A stretch of DNA of 17,249 nt from Pedobacter sp. (GCA_030149995.1 JASLGV010000283.1:1-17249), one strand, 5' to 3'; positions 1 to 8,021 are shown, numbered from the stretch's first letter. The notes: a model not told the origin generated them from the sequence alone. Program-made: numbers and translations.

Positions 1-751
1 TTTTATCTGCACGCACATTTTATATAAAAACTGTTTCCTGTATAAATCGACTTATCAGAATGATTACTTTTTTCAGCTGGGTACATTGGCCGGCACGCTG
101 GTAACGATTTTAGGTGCTACCCAGATTATCCAGTATTACCGGGAACAAAAGAATATAAACCAGAAGATGATGCTCTATAACCAGGTAGAGTTAAATGCTT
201 TAAAAGCGCAGCTGAACCCACATTTTTTGTTTAATACATTTAATACGCTGTATGGATTCAGCCTGCAACATCCGGATAAAACACCCGAAATGATTATGAA
301 GGTATCGCAGTTGATGCGCTACCAGCTGGAACACTGCAATACCGAACTGGTTGCCATACAGGATGAACTGGATTTTATAAAAAGTTATATCCAGCTGGAA
401 GAAGAACGGGTAGGCTACCGCTGTGACCTGGATTATAATTTTGTGGTAGATGATGATAATTACCGCATTACACCACTCTTATTGCTTTGCTTTGTAGAAA
501 ATGCTTTTAAACATGGTACCTGTTCCATTAAGCGGGGCATGATTTCTATTTTTTTGGAAATAAAAAAGGGCGTTTTGAACCTGAATATTAACAATTCTGT
601 TTTTTCTAATAAAAGCCAGGTAAATTCGACTAAAATTGGATTGAAAAATACACAAGAACGTTTAAAGATTATCTACCCTAAAAAACATAATTTAGTGATT
701 GATAAAAACGAATTAACTTTTAAGGTGAATTTGACGATACAATTAATCTAA
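1..751 (+). CDS. Sensor histidine kinase, LytS/YehU type (5' partial)
   Basis: C-terminal part of a membrane sensor kinase that would phosphorylate the regulator encoded next. The frame is open from position 2 to the left edge with no stop, so the gene begins outside the window; a TTG at 86 is not a credible start. A hydrophobic stretch (about nt 77-145, rich in L, G, T, I) is probably the last membrane helix. A short charged linker follows, then the His_kinase domain with the motif LNPHFLFNT; the phospho-accepting His codon is nt 221-223. The N-box of the ATPase domain reads VENAFKHG near nt 494-517. The later glycine box reads KIGLKNTQERL, where relatives usually have GIGLKN, so one conserved glycine is replaced by Lys. 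The stop lies 3 nt before the regulator start, which indicates one transcript. The family assignment is firm; the signal sensed cannot be told. Confidence 0.93.
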   Translation, partial: FICTHILYKNCFLYKSTYQNDYFFQLGTLAGTLVTILGATQIIQYYREQKNINQKMMLYNQVELNALKAQLNPHFLFNTFNTLYGFSLQHPDKTPEMIMKVSQLMRYQLEHCNTELVAIQDELDFIKSYIQLEEERVGYRCDLDYNFVVDDDNYRITPLLLLCFVENAFKHGTCSIKRGMISIFLEIKKGVLNLNINNSVFSNKSQVNSTKIGLKNTQERLKIIYPKKHNLVIDKNELTFKVNLTIQLI

Positions 752-754
752 TGG

Positions 755-1441
755 ATGATGGCAAAAAAATGTATGATCGTTGATGATGAGCCTGCTGCTC
801 ATTATGTTTTAATTAATTACATCAAACAAAATCCACAGCTTGAGCTTGTTCATCAGTGTTATAATGGCATTGAAGCATTAACCATTTTGCGCGAGAAAGA
901 GATAGACTTGATGTTTCTGGATATTGATATGCCAGAGATCACTGGCCTTGAACTGTTGCAAACGTTGCAGGTTTATCCCAAAACCATTCTTACAACGGCT
1001 TATTCGAAATTTGCACTCGAGAGTTACGAATATGGGGTAATCGATTACTTGTTAAAACCCATTTATTACCCGCGTTTTATCAAATCTATTGAGCGGTTTT
1101 TTGCCCTGGAGCAGGCTCCAAAATCTACACCTGTTACCGACACCATTTCTGTTAAGGTAGATGGTGTGGTAATGGATATTGTTTGCAGTCATATTTTGTA
1201 CGCACAAAGTTATGGCAATTACGTAAAGATATTTACCAGAGAAAAAGTATACCTGGCTTCTATTACAACCAATCAGCTGGAAGAATTATTGCCGGATAAT
1301 TTATTTAAAAGGGTACATAAATCCTTTATTGTAGCCATCAATGAAGTGCAAAACATTACCCGCGATTCGCTTGTTTTAGGAACTGAAAAAATTCCGGTGG
1401 GGATTACCTACAGGCGGAGTTTGCAACCAATGATTAAGTAG
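755..1441 (+). CDS. LytTR-family response regulator
   Basis: DNA-binding response regulator, 228 residues, partner of the kinase just upstream (3-nt gap). The N-terminal receiver domain (about residues 4-120) has the acidic pair D10/D11, the phospho-acceptor D56 in FLDIDMP, Thr80/81 in the ILTTAY strand, and K101 in LLKPI, so it should be phosphorylatable. After a short linker, residues about 130-228 form a LytTR domain (VKVDGVVMDIV, YVKIFT, the FKRVHKSFIVAI core, and a closing RRS motif). This domain binds DNA through a beta fold. Two ATG codons are adjacent at 755 and 758 and either could start. LytS/LytTR pairs in Bacteroidota usually control a few nearby or distant genes; the target is not evident here. 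No gene follows on the same strand before the hairpin at 1649-1684. Confidence 0.94.
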   Translation: MMAKKCMIVDDEPAAHYVLINYIKQNPQLELVHQCYNGIEALTILREKEIDLMFLDIDMPEITGLELLQTLQVYPKTILTTAYSKFALESYEYGVIDYLLKPIYYPRFIKSIERFFALEQAPKSTPVTDTISVKVDGVVMDIVCSHILYAQSYGNYVKIFTREKVYLASITTNQLEELLPDNLFKRVHKSFIVAINEVQNITRDSLVLGTEKIPVGITYRRSLQPMIK

Positions 1442-1648
1442 GAGGAAAAGCTTTTATCTTTTAGGTATGGCTTAGCTTTGATCGATGATTCTATCTGATG
1501 TTGTATGCTTAGTCATCAAATTGATGTTCCTTTGGATCATAAAATTATTATTCAATAAACACGATATCCATCCGAAAATATTGACCTCTTTAATCTGAAA
1601 CAAACTTTTAAAGTTGTAAGCAGGCATCGCGAACTTGCTTTAAAACAA

Positions 1649-1684
1649 AAAATTCCGTTTTGATTTTACTCAAAACGGAATTTT
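1649..1684. terminator. Bidirectional intrinsic terminator between the regulator unit and aconitase
   Basis: A 15-bp perfect stem (arms 1649-1663 and 1670-1684, core AATTCCGTTTT / AAAACGGAATT) encloses a 6-nt loop. T-rich sequence follows on both strands: TTTT then AAATTC on plus, and TTTTGTTTTA on minus. It lies 35 nt after the aconitase stop and about 210 nt after the regulator stop, so it fits best as the aconitase terminator that also stops rightward transcription. The rest of 1442-1648 shows nothing that I recognise. Confidence 0.85.
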
Positions 1685-1719
1685 AAATTCGAATCTGTTT
1701 GGATCCGGAAAGGATATTC

Positions 1720-3999
1720 TTAAAGTCCTGCTTTAGCAGCGGCTTCTTTTCTGATGATGTTTAATGCTCCACCAGCAATGAACCATTCAATTTGCTGCTC
1801 ATTATAACTGTGGTTAACATCGAATTGCTCTGTTGTACCATCTGCATGGTGTAATACCAGCGTTAATGGTTTATTCGGTGCAAAAGTCGTTAAGCCTAAG
1901 ATGTCGATGGTATCATCCTCCAGGATTTTATCATAATCATCTTTATTAGCGAAAGTTAAGCCCAGCATACCTTGTTTTTTAAGGTTGGTTTCGTGAATAC
2001 GGGCAAAAGATTTTACCAATACTGCACGAACACCTAAGTGACGTGGTTCCATCGCTGCATGTTCACGTGATGAACCTTCGCCGTAGTTTTCATCGCCAAT
2101 AACGATTGAACCCAGGCCAGCTGCTTTATAAGCACGTTGTGTTGCCGGAACCGGACCATATTCGCCGGTTAACTCATTTTTCACGTTGTCGGTTTTGTCG
2201 TTAAAGTAGTTAACGGCACCGATCAGCATGTTGTTTGAAATATTGTCTAAGTGACCACGGAATTTTAACCACGGACCGGCCATAGAAATGTGATCGGTTG
2301 TACATTTACCTTTTGCTTTGATTAATAATTTCAAGCCTTTAAGGTCTGTACCTTCCCAGGGTTTAAATGGTTCTAACAATTGTAAACGGTGCGAAGTTGG
2401 TGAAACCAATACTTCAACCTGAGAACCATCGGCTGCTGGTGCCTGGAAACCTGCATCTTCTACCGCAAATCCTTTTGTTGGCAGCTCATCACCGGTAGGT
2501 GGATCTAATTTAACCTGCTCACCTTTATCGTTTGTTAACGTATCGGTTAAAGGGTTAAATGCTAAGTTACCTGAAATGGCAATAGCCGCAACCATTTCTG
2601 GAGAAGCTACGAATGCAAAGGTATTCGGGTTACCATCGGCACGTTTGGCAAAGTTACGGTTGAAAGAGTGTACAATTGTGTTTTTCTCTGCTTTCTCTGC
2701 ACCTACACGATCCCACATACCGATACACGGACCACAGGCGTTTGTAAAGATGGTTGCATTTAAATCTTCGAAAGTTTTCAGGAAACCATCGCGGTTGGCG
2801 GTATATCTTACCTGCTCAGAACCCGGGTTGATACCAAATTCAGCTTTGGTAACCAATCCTTTAGCGATTGCCTGGTTGGCAATAGAAGCGGCTCTTGATA
2901 AATCTTCGTAAGAAGAGTTGGTACAAGAACCGATTAATCCCCATTCAACTTTTAATGGCCAGCCATTTTTTTCAGCTTCCACTTTCATTTGCGAAACCGG
3001 GGTAGCTAAATCTGGTGTAAAGGGACCATTTAAGTAAGGCTCCAGCTCATCCAGGTTGATTTCGATTACCTGATCGAAATAATTTTCAGGATGCTCATAA
3101 ACTTCCGCATCACCGGTTAAATATTCTTTTATTTTATTTGCTTCGTCAGCAACTTCATTTCTATCAGTTGCACGTAAGTAACGCTCCATGCTTTCGTCGT
3201 AACCAAAAGTAGAAGTGGTTGCACCAATTTCGGCGCCCATGTTACAAATGGTGCCTTTACCGGTGCAGCTCATCGAGGTTGCACCATCACCAAAGTACTC
3301 AACAATAGCACCGGTACCACCTTTTACGGTTAAAATACCAGCTACTTTTAAGATTACATCTTTAGCGGCAGTCCATCCGTTTAACTTACCGGTTAATTTA
3401 ACACCGATTAATTTAGGGAATTTAAGTTCCCATGGTAAACCAGCCATAACGTCGCAGGCATCTGCTCCGCCAACACCAATGGCAACCATACCCAAACCAC
3501 CGGCATTTACCGTGTGTGAGTCGGTACCAATCATCATTCCACCCGGAAATGCATAATTTTCAAGCACTACCTGGTGAATAATACCAGCACCTGGTTTCCA
3601 GAAGCCGATACCATATTTATTAGATACAGAAGAAAGGAAGTCGAAAACCTCTTTACTTTCAGTTTTTGCATGTGGTAAATCGATTGCAGCACCTTCTTTG
3701 GCCGTTATCAGGTGATCGCAGTGTACAGTAGAAGGAACGGCAACCTGTGGTCTGCCTGCCTGCATAAACTGTAACAACGCCATTTGCGCAGTTGCATCCT
3801 GCATGGCAACACGATCCGGAGCAAAATCTACATAGTCGGTTCCGCGAACAAAAGCCGTTTTCGGATCCCCGCTCCAAAGGTGTGCATATAATATTTTTTC
3901 AGATAAGGTTAAGGGTCTGCCAACTATTTCGCGGGCAGCATCAACGCGGCTGCCAAAGTTTGCATAAACCTTTTTGATCATGTCTATATCAAAAGCCAT
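1720..3999 (-). CDS. Aconitate hydratase (mitochondrial-type aconitase)
   Basis: Interconverts citrate and isocitrate through cis-aconitate in the TCA cycle, in the cytoplasm. At 759 residues it matches the mitochondrial-type aconitases common in Bacteroidota rather than the roughly 890-residue AcnA type. The three ligands of the [4Fe-4S] cluster are present: C359 in IGSCTNSS, and C422 and C425 in [10 protein letters not shown]. Substrate-binding and catalytic motifs are intact: HCDHLI near residue 93, GTDSHT near 158, SFNRNF at 445-450, and [10 protein letters not shown] at 640-649, which carries the catalytic Ser643 and Arg645. The swivelling C-terminal domain is complete. The ATG start at 3997-3999 is preceded by an A-rich leader without Shine-Dalgarno. 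It stands alone: the next upstream gene on this strand is 400 nt away. The family is certain; no lesion was seen. Confidence 0.97.
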   Translation of the reverse strand: MAFDIDMIKKVYANFGSRVDAAREIVGRPLTLSEKILYAHLWSGDPKTAFVRGTDYVDFAPDRVAMQDATAQMALLQFMQAGRPQVAVPSTVHCDHLITAKEGAAIDLPHAKTESKEVFDFLSSVSNKYGIGFWKPGAGIIHQVVLENYAFPGGMMIGTDSHTVNAGGLGMVAIGVGGADACDVMAGLPWELKFPKLIGVKLTGKLNGWTAAKDVILKVAGILTVKGGTGAIVEYFGDGATSMSCTGKGTICNMGAEIGATTSTFGYDESMERYLRATDRNEVADEANKIKEYLTGDAEVYEHPENYFDQVIEINLDELEPYLNGPFTPDLATPVSQMKVEAEKNGWPLKVEWGLIGSCTNSSYEDLSRAASIANQAIAKGLVTKAEFGINPGSEQVRYTANRDGFLKTFEDLNATIFTNACGPCIGMWDRVGAEKAEKNTIVHSFNRNFAKRADGNPNTFAFVASPEMVAAIAISGNLAFNPLTDTLTNDKGEQVKLDPPTGDELPTKGFAVEDAGFQAPAADGSQVEVLVSPTSHRLQLLEPFKPWEGTDLKGLKLLIKAKGKCTTDHISMAGPWLKFRGHLDNISNNMLIGAVNYFNDKTDNVKNELTGEYGPVPATQRAYKAAGLGSIVIGDENYGEGSSREHAAMEPRHLGVRAVLVKSFARIHETNLKKQGMLGLTFANKDDYDKILEDDTIDILGLTTFAPNKPLTLVLHHADGTTEQFDVNHSYNEQQIEWFIAGGALNIIRKEAAAKAGL

Positions 4000-4276
4000 T
4001 GATTTTCTTGGTTAAAAGGTAATACTTTGTTTAATGGAGCGAATTTACGAAAAAATTGCCATGCTGGGGATCATACTTGGGTCATTGTATTATTTGGAAA
4101 TATTCTAAATAATTAAAGCTGAGTAATCTTTGCAGATTGTACCTTCTGTTTGGCAATTTTGAATAAGTACTTATCTGTTTGAAAAGCCAAGTGCGCCGGC
4201 AGCATATTTTTCTATATAAATTATAATAAATAACCTCAGGATAGCTGATTGCTATTGTATGATTTGGAAAAAAGCA

Positions 4277-4316
4277 ACTGTTCAGAATTGTACGGTGCTG
4301 TTCGTAATTGAACAGT
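4277..4316. promoter_or_regulatory. Two abutting 20-bp palindromic operator-like sites
   Basis: Site 1 (4277-4296) reads ACTGTTCA-gaat-TGTACGGT and site 2 (4297-4316) reads GCTGTTCG-taat-TGAACAGT. Each is an imperfect dyad with 6 of 8 matching half-site positions and a 4-nt A/T centre. The two repeat with a period of exactly 20 bp, about two helical turns, so bound dimers would sit on the same DNA face. Such paired dyads about 60 bp upstream of a -24/-12 element are the expected layout of upstream activating sequences for an NtrC-type (Fis-HTH) sigma-54 activator. The identity of the binding protein is inference; no such activator gene lies in the window. Confidence 0.6.
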
Positions 4317-4377
4317 TTATTTAGGCGTTTTTATACAGATACGGGCTGATTTTTACCTGAACCAATTATTTTATTTC

Positions 4378-4392
4378 TGGCACAGCAATGGC
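4378..4392 (+). promoter_or_regulatory. Sigma-54 (RpoN)-type -24/-12 promoter, rightward
   Basis: The sequence TGGCACAGCAATGGC matches the sigma-54 consensus TGGCAC-N5-TTGC with the invariant GG (4379-4380) and GC (4391-4392) at the required spacing; one of the two T positions before the GC is a G. The predicted start of transcription is about 4403-4405, placing the paired palindromes at roughly -127 to -88. The promoter would read into the antisense strand of the deacetylase gene, whose stop codon is at 4399-4401. The first sense gene downstream is the efflux channel gene starting at 5187. Confidence 0.55.
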
Positions 4393-4398
4393 GAATAT

Positions 4399-5016
4399 TT
4401 ACAGTGTTGAAAATTTAAAACCTTTGTTTAGAAAGTACTCAATGGATTTGGGAAGTGCATATTCAAGCCGGTCAAATGCTTTTAAGCTGTCGTGAAAAAC
4501 AATAATTGAGCCGTTTCGCGTATGGTTGATTACATTTTTATAGCATTTTTCTGGTGATAAACTGAGGTCGAAATCACCGCTTAGTACATCCCACATAATA
4601 ATATTGAGACCTGGAATGTGCGATTTAAGCAAAGAAATCTGCGGTTTTTTAATCCGGCCGTAAGGCGGACGGAATAAAGAAGTTTGCGTAAATGCCTGGC
4701 ATTTCAGGGTATTTTGCAAATAGGTTTGATTATCGGTTTTCCACCCTTTGAGGTGATTGAAGGTATGGTTTCCGATGGCATGTCCATCTTTTTTGATGCG
4801 CTCAAAAATATCGGGGTGCTTTAAGATATTATCGCCAATACAAAAGAAGGTAGCCTGTATATCGAAAGCTTTTAAAGTTTTTAACACAAAGTCTGTAACA
4901 TTCGGTATGGGTCCATCGTCAAAGGTTAAATAAATAACTTTTTTTGTTCGATCCTGATTCCAGGTCAACTTGGAATAATACCATTTAAGCAGAAGGGGCG
5001 ATTTAACGAGATACAT
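4399..5016 (-). CDS. Polysaccharide deacetylase family protein (NodB domain)
   Basis: Carbohydrate esterase family 4 (NodB homology) protein that would remove acetyl groups from N-acetylglucosamine-type polymers using a divalent metal. I choose the ATG at 5014-5016 (205 residues, MYLVKSPLLL); an in-frame TTG three codons upstream is less likely. The motifs, numbered from that ATG, are TFDDGP (31-36, catalytic D33 and metal-binding D34), NHTFNH (83-88, metal-binding H84 and H88), RPPYGR (116-121), a WD motif at 142-143, and IVFHDS (172-177, catalytic H175). All five motifs are present, so it should be active. There is no clear signal peptide, only a short hydrophobic patch near residues 7-14, so its location is uncertain. 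It diverges from the efflux channel gene (170-nt gap). The natural substrate cannot be deduced. Confidence 0.92.
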   Translation of the reverse strand: MYLVKSPLLLKWYYSKLTWNQDRTKKVIYLTFDDGPIPNVTDFVLKTLKAFDIQATFFCIGDNILKHPDIFERIKKDGHAIGNHTFNHLKGWKTDNQTYLQNTLKCQAFTQTSLFRPPYGRIKKPQISLLKSHIPGLNIIMWDVLSGDFDLSLSPEKCYKNVINHTRNGSIIVFHDSLKAFDRLEYALPKSIEYFLNKGFKFSTL

Positions 5017-5047
5017 AAAATTCAAAGTTAATAATTGCCCACATAGA

Positions 5048-5076
5048 TTGAAATTATTTAAAGTTGTTTATATTTA
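5048..5076 (+). promoter_or_regulatory. Bacteroidota housekeeping-type promoter for the efflux channel gene
   Basis: A TTG at 5048-5050 and TATATTTA at 5069-5076 are separated by 18 nt. This matches the Bacteroidota primary sigma pattern (TTG, spacer, TAnnTTTG) in all but the last base. Transcription would begin near 5082, giving about 105 nt of leader before the ATG at 5187. The gene therefore has a plausible promoter of its own, independent of the sigma-54-like element further upstream. Confidence 0.5.
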
Positions 5077-5186
5077 GATTCGAACAAATTATGAAACCAG
5101 TATGTACCAGCAGTACAAAAAAACAAATTAATATAAATTATGTTGAGCCAAACCGCTTTACCATACGTAACCAGAAAAGTAGCTTA

Positions 5187-6536
5187 ATGAAGATATTTAC
5201 ACCTTATAAATTTTTTGCAATTGCAGGCGTTTTTGCTGCAAGCTTTGGGCAGACTGTACAGGCACAGCAAACCATTTCCTTGCAGCAGGCTGTAGAAAAT
5301 ACGTTGCAAAACAACTTACAAATAAAACAGGCACAGTTTAGTGCGGCCGTGAGCGACGAAAATTTAACGCAATCTAAATATTCTTTACTGCCAACCCTGG
5401 GTTTAAATGGTAGCCAGAGTATGGGTTGGGGTAGAAATAACTTCGGTAATTCGGGTATTTACCAAAACACGAAAAACTACAACCTGAACGTAAATGCAGG
5501 TACGAATGTGGAACTGTTTGGTGGTTTTGCCAAACTTAACCAGATCAGACAAAATAAACTGTTGCTGCAGGCCGATAAAACCAATGTAGATAAAGTTAAA
5601 AACGATCTGGTATTACAGGTGGTAACCGCTTATATGCAGGTTTTATACAATAAAGATTTACTTAAAGCTTCCAAAGATCAGCTGATCGTTGCTACAAAAA
5701 CATTGGAGCGCGAAACAGCTTTGTTAGATGCTGGAAATAAAACACTTGCCGATGTTTCTCAAGCTAAATCGCAGGTGGCTACAGCCGAGTTAAACGTAAC
5801 CAGTGCTGAAAATAACCTGGCCATTTCACACCTTACCCTGGCGCAATTAATGGAAATGCCTGTTAATGCGAGCTTTGAAGTACAGGCGCCTTTAGAATCT
5901 ATACAGGTAAGTGAAAATAGCAAAAACGATGTATTAGCTGTTTATGAAAGCGCCTTAAATACCTTTCCGGATGTAAAATTGGCTTCTTTAAGAACGGCTG
6001 CTGCAGAAAAAAATGTAGACATAGCTAAAGGATCTTATTACCCAACTTTATCAATGGGCGCAGGTTATGGAACAGGCTATTTTTACTCTTTCAATGCAAA
6101 TGGTGCCAATCCGGCTTTCTGGAAGCAGTTTGACAACAACCAGTCTAAGAACATCAGCATGACCTTACAAATCCCCATTTTCAATGGATTTACCGTTCGA
6201 TCAAATGTTAGACGTGCAAAGATCAACCTGGATAACACCAAAGTGCAGGAGCAGCTGGTGAAAAATACTTTAGGTAAAGTTATTGCACAGGCGGTGGCCG
6301 ATCTGAAAGCTGCTCAAAGCCGCTATGTTTCTACACAAAACGCGTTTAATGCGCAGAAAGATGCTTTCTACGTAGTAGAACAAAGATACAATGTGGGTTT
6401 GGTAAACTCTTTAGATTACAGCACATCGCAAACCAACAGAAATAAGGCAGAAATTGATTTTATACAAGCCAAATACGACTTGCTTTTCCGTGCCAAAGTA
6501 ATAGACTATTACCTCGGAAAGCAGATTACATTTTAA
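5187..6536 (+). CDS. TolC-family outer membrane efflux protein
   Basis: Outer-membrane channel that docks with a periplasmic adaptor and inner-membrane pump to export small molecules. I start it at ATG 5187 (449 residues), because this puts a normal signal peptide at the N-terminus: MKIF, then a hydrophobic core, ending VQAQQ with probable cleavage near residue 23. In-frame starts at 5091 (ATG) or 5064 (TTG) would bury that signal behind 32-41 polar residues. The mature protein shows two outer-membrane-efflux repeats: ISLQQAVENTLQNNLQI at the start of the first, and a second segment (TFPDVKLASLRTAAAEKNVDIAKGSYYP onward) in the C-terminal half. Long coiled-coil helices rich in Q, A, K and N lie between. 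The ending KAKVIDYYLG is typical of the family. The adaptor gene follows after 28 nt, so the two are an operon. Confidence 0.93.
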   Translation: MKIFTPYKFFAIAGVFAASFGQTVQAQQTISLQQAVENTLQNNLQIKQAQFSAAVSDENLTQSKYSLLPTLGLNGSQSMGWGRNNFGNSGIYQNTKNYNLNVNAGTNVELFGGFAKLNQIRQNKLLLQADKTNVDKVKNDLVLQVVTAYMQVLYNKDLLKASKDQLIVATKTLERETALLDAGNKTLADVSQAKSQVATAELNVTSAENNLAISHLTLAQLMEMPVNASFEVQAPLESIQVSENSKNDVLAVYESALNTFPDVKLASLRTAAAEKNVDIAKGSYYPTLSMGAGYGTGYFYSFNANGANPAFWKQFDNNQSKNISMTLQIPIFNGFTVRSNVRRAKINLDNTKVQEQLVKNTLGKVIAQAVADLKAAQSRYVSTQNAFNAQKDAFYVVEQRYNVGLVNSLDYSTSQTNRNKAEIDFIQAKYDLLFRAKVIDYYLGKQITF

Positions 6537-6564
6537 TTAAACCATCACAGCACAATAAAATATT

Positions 6565-7896
6565 ATGAAACTGAAGCACATCTTAATTACCATTGGAACC
6601 ATTCTGGGGATATTAATTATTTTAAAGTTAACGGGAATTATTGGGGGCAATAAAATAGAGAAAGTAACTACAGAAAAAGCATCTGACAGAACGGTTGTAG
6701 AAACCGTTACAGCCAGTGGTAAAATACAACCGGAAACCGAAGTGAAATTAAGTTCTGAGGTATCTGGCGAGGTGGTTGAGCTGAAAGTTAAAGAAGGGGA
6801 TGTCGTGAAAGCCGGGCAGCTGTTGTGTAAAGTTCGTCCGGATGTTTTACAATCGGGATACGAGCGTACGGTTGCTTCTTTCAATGCACAGAAAGCCAAT
6901 GTGGCCGCCGCTCAGCAACAACTTATTCAAAACCAGGCAAATTTTGTAAATGCGGAGGCTACTTATAAAAGAAATGTAGAACTGTTTGAAAAAAAGGTTA
7001 TTTCTACGTCAGAATTTGATGCTGCAAAAGCAGCTTATTTAACAGCAAAAGCAAATCTCGCAAGTGCAAAAGAAAATGTTACCGGTGCCAAATTTACCTT
7101 AGATCAAACCAGTGCAAATGTAAAAGAGGCAGGCGCAAACCTGGCCAAAACAACCATTTATGCCCCGGTTGATGGCGTGGTATCAAAACTATCTATTGAA
7201 CTTGGCGACCGTATTCTGGGAACTTCTCAGATGGCGGGTACGGAGATTATGCGTATATCAAACCTTTCTTCAATGGAAGTAAATGTGGATGTAAATGAAA
7301 ATGATATTACACGCGTAAAAGTTGGCGATCAGGCAGCGATAGAAGTAGACGCTTTCTCTGATAAAAAATTTAGAGGTGTGGTAACAGAAATTGCCAGTTC
7401 CTCTACAGCGGTGGGTACAACCACTTCCTCATCCGTAGATCAGGTAACAAATTTCTCTGTTAAAGTGCGCATCAACGAAGGTCTTGCTGGTAAACAGCAA
7501 TCTATCTTCCGTCCGGGCATGTCGGCAACAGTTGATATTGAAAGTGAATCCGTAAAAGGTCTTTCTACACCGATACAAGCTGTTTTTACTGATAGCAAAA
7601 AAGCGGATGGCGATAAATCGGGCGCAGCACCAGAAAGCAGCGATAAGCAAAAAAGCAAGCTGAGCGATAAAAAAGTAAAACAGTTTGTATACGTTTTCAA
7701 CGCAGGCAAAGTAAAACAAACAGAAGTAACAACCGGCATTCAGAACGACCAGTTTATCATTATTAAAACAGGCTTAAAAGCCGGTGATGAAGTGGTAACC
7801 GGTCCGTATTCGTCTATTCAGAACAGATTGAAAGATGGTATGGCGGTTGAAAAAACATCTAAAGACCAGCTTTTTAGCAAAGAAGGTAAAAAGTAA
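6565..7896 (+). CDS. Efflux periplasmic adaptor subunit (HlyD/MacA type)
   Basis: Membrane-fusion protein linking an inner-membrane transporter to the TolC-like channel encoded 28 nt upstream. The 443 residues begin with a single membrane anchor (about 5-27). A lipoyl half-domain follows (54-92, EVSGEVVELKVKEGDVVKAG), then a long alpha-helical hairpin (about 97-195, alternating A/K/N/E heptads) and the second lipoyl half (198-232, IYAPVDGVVSKLSIELGDR). A beta-barrel (235-330) and a membrane-proximal domain at the C-terminus complete it. This order is that of MacA/RND adaptors. A charged low-complexity insert rich in K, S and D (about 343-371) interrupts the region between the barrel and the last domain and is probably a flexible loop. 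No pump gene (ABC MacB-like or RND) follows; the next gene is gpsA. The partner must be encoded elsewhere. Confidence 0.93.
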   Translation: MKLKHILITIGTILGILIILKLTGIIGGNKIEKVTTEKASDRTVVETVTASGKIQPETEVKLSSEVSGEVVELKVKEGDVVKAGQLLCKVRPDVLQSGYERTVASFNAQKANVAAAQQQLIQNQANFVNAEATYKRNVELFEKKVISTSEFDAAKAAYLTAKANLASAKENVTGAKFTLDQTSANVKEAGANLAKTTIYAPVDGVVSKLSIELGDRILGTSQMAGTEIMRISNLSSMEVNVDVNENDITRVKVGDQAAIEVDAFSDKKFRGVVTEIASSSTAVGTTTSSSVDQVTNFSVKVRINEGLAGKQQSIFRPGMSATVDIESESVKGLSTPIQAVFTDSKKADGDKSGAAPESSDKQKSKLSDKKVKQFVYVFNAGKVKQTEVTTGIQNDQFIIIKTGLKAGDEVVTGPYSSIQNRLKDGMAVEKTSKDQLFSKEGKK

Positions 7897-7938
7897 GTAT
7901 AAAGTACCTGCAATAAATAGTAACTTGCAGCAGTTTAA

Positions 7939-8001
7939 GAGGGTAAAAGATTTGGAAGGTTCGCGGTTTTCGTACGGCACTTTCCCGGATCTTTTACCCT
8001 T
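7939..8001 (+). promoter_or_regulatory. Long hairpin in the gpsA leader
   Basis: Arms 7940-7951 (AGGGTAAAAGAT) and 7989-8000 (ATCTTTTACCCT) are perfectly complementary over 12 bp. A G-U pair extends the base, and imperfect pairing inside (TTGGAA with TTTCCCGG) continues the stem toward a GC-rich apical region around GCGGTTTTCGTACGGC. The structure ends 21 nt before the gpsA ATG. There is no clean U-tract, so it is a poor intrinsic terminator. It could be an attenuator, an mRNA-processing or stability element, or a copy of a dispersed palindromic repeat. Its function is unknown. Confidence 0.55.
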
Positions 8002-8021
8002 TGGCTTTAATCTATTTAAAC

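Larger units (their letters stand above)
4000..4398. other. Gene-free regulatory region upstream of aconitase and downstream of the deacetylase gene
   Basis: This 399-nt stretch has no plausible protein gene on either strand. Nearest aconitase it presumably carries that gene's leftward promoter, but I see only a weak TAnnTT-G-like box near 4042 and would not assign it. Its right third holds the tandem palindromes (4277-4316) and the sigma-54-like element (4378-4392), listed separately. A 12-bp perfect palindrome (ATAAGTACTTAT, 4163-4174) is also present; its meaning is unknown and it may be chance in AT-rich sequence. Confidence 0.7.

Noticed and set aside
2576..3556. Two plus-strand open frames of 111 and 113 codons inside aconitase
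   Set aside because: They lie wholly antisense to an intact, highly conserved aconitase gene, and their translations are low-complexity (P/A/S/T-rich) mirror products.
4163..4174. 12-bp perfect palindrome ATAAGTACTTAT
   Set aside because: It is a single copy in AT-rich sequence with no positional link to a promoter; too weak to call an operator.
4388..4495. 35-codon plus-strand frame beginning ATG GCG AAT at 4388
   Set aside because: Its ATG lies inside the -12 element, so the sigma-54-like promoter could not produce an mRNA containing it. It is antisense to the deacetylase and has no recognisable feature.
5064..5186. Longer starts of the efflux channel at TTG 5064 or ATG 5091
   Set aside because: They put 32-41 polar residues before a standard signal peptide, and the predicted -7 box (5069-5076) lies downstream of the TTG. 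ATG 5187 is preferred, although 5091 is not excluded by the promoter position.
6537..6899. Minus-strand open frame of 120 codons opposite the adaptor start
   Set aside because: It is fully antisense to a complete adaptor gene, has no recognisable domain, and its only hydrophobic stretch mirrors the adaptor anchor.
8001..8021. TTG start for gpsA at 8001
   Set aside because: It adds seven residues not expected before the nucleotide-binding fold and lies at the base of the hairpin; ATG 8022 gives the normal family length.
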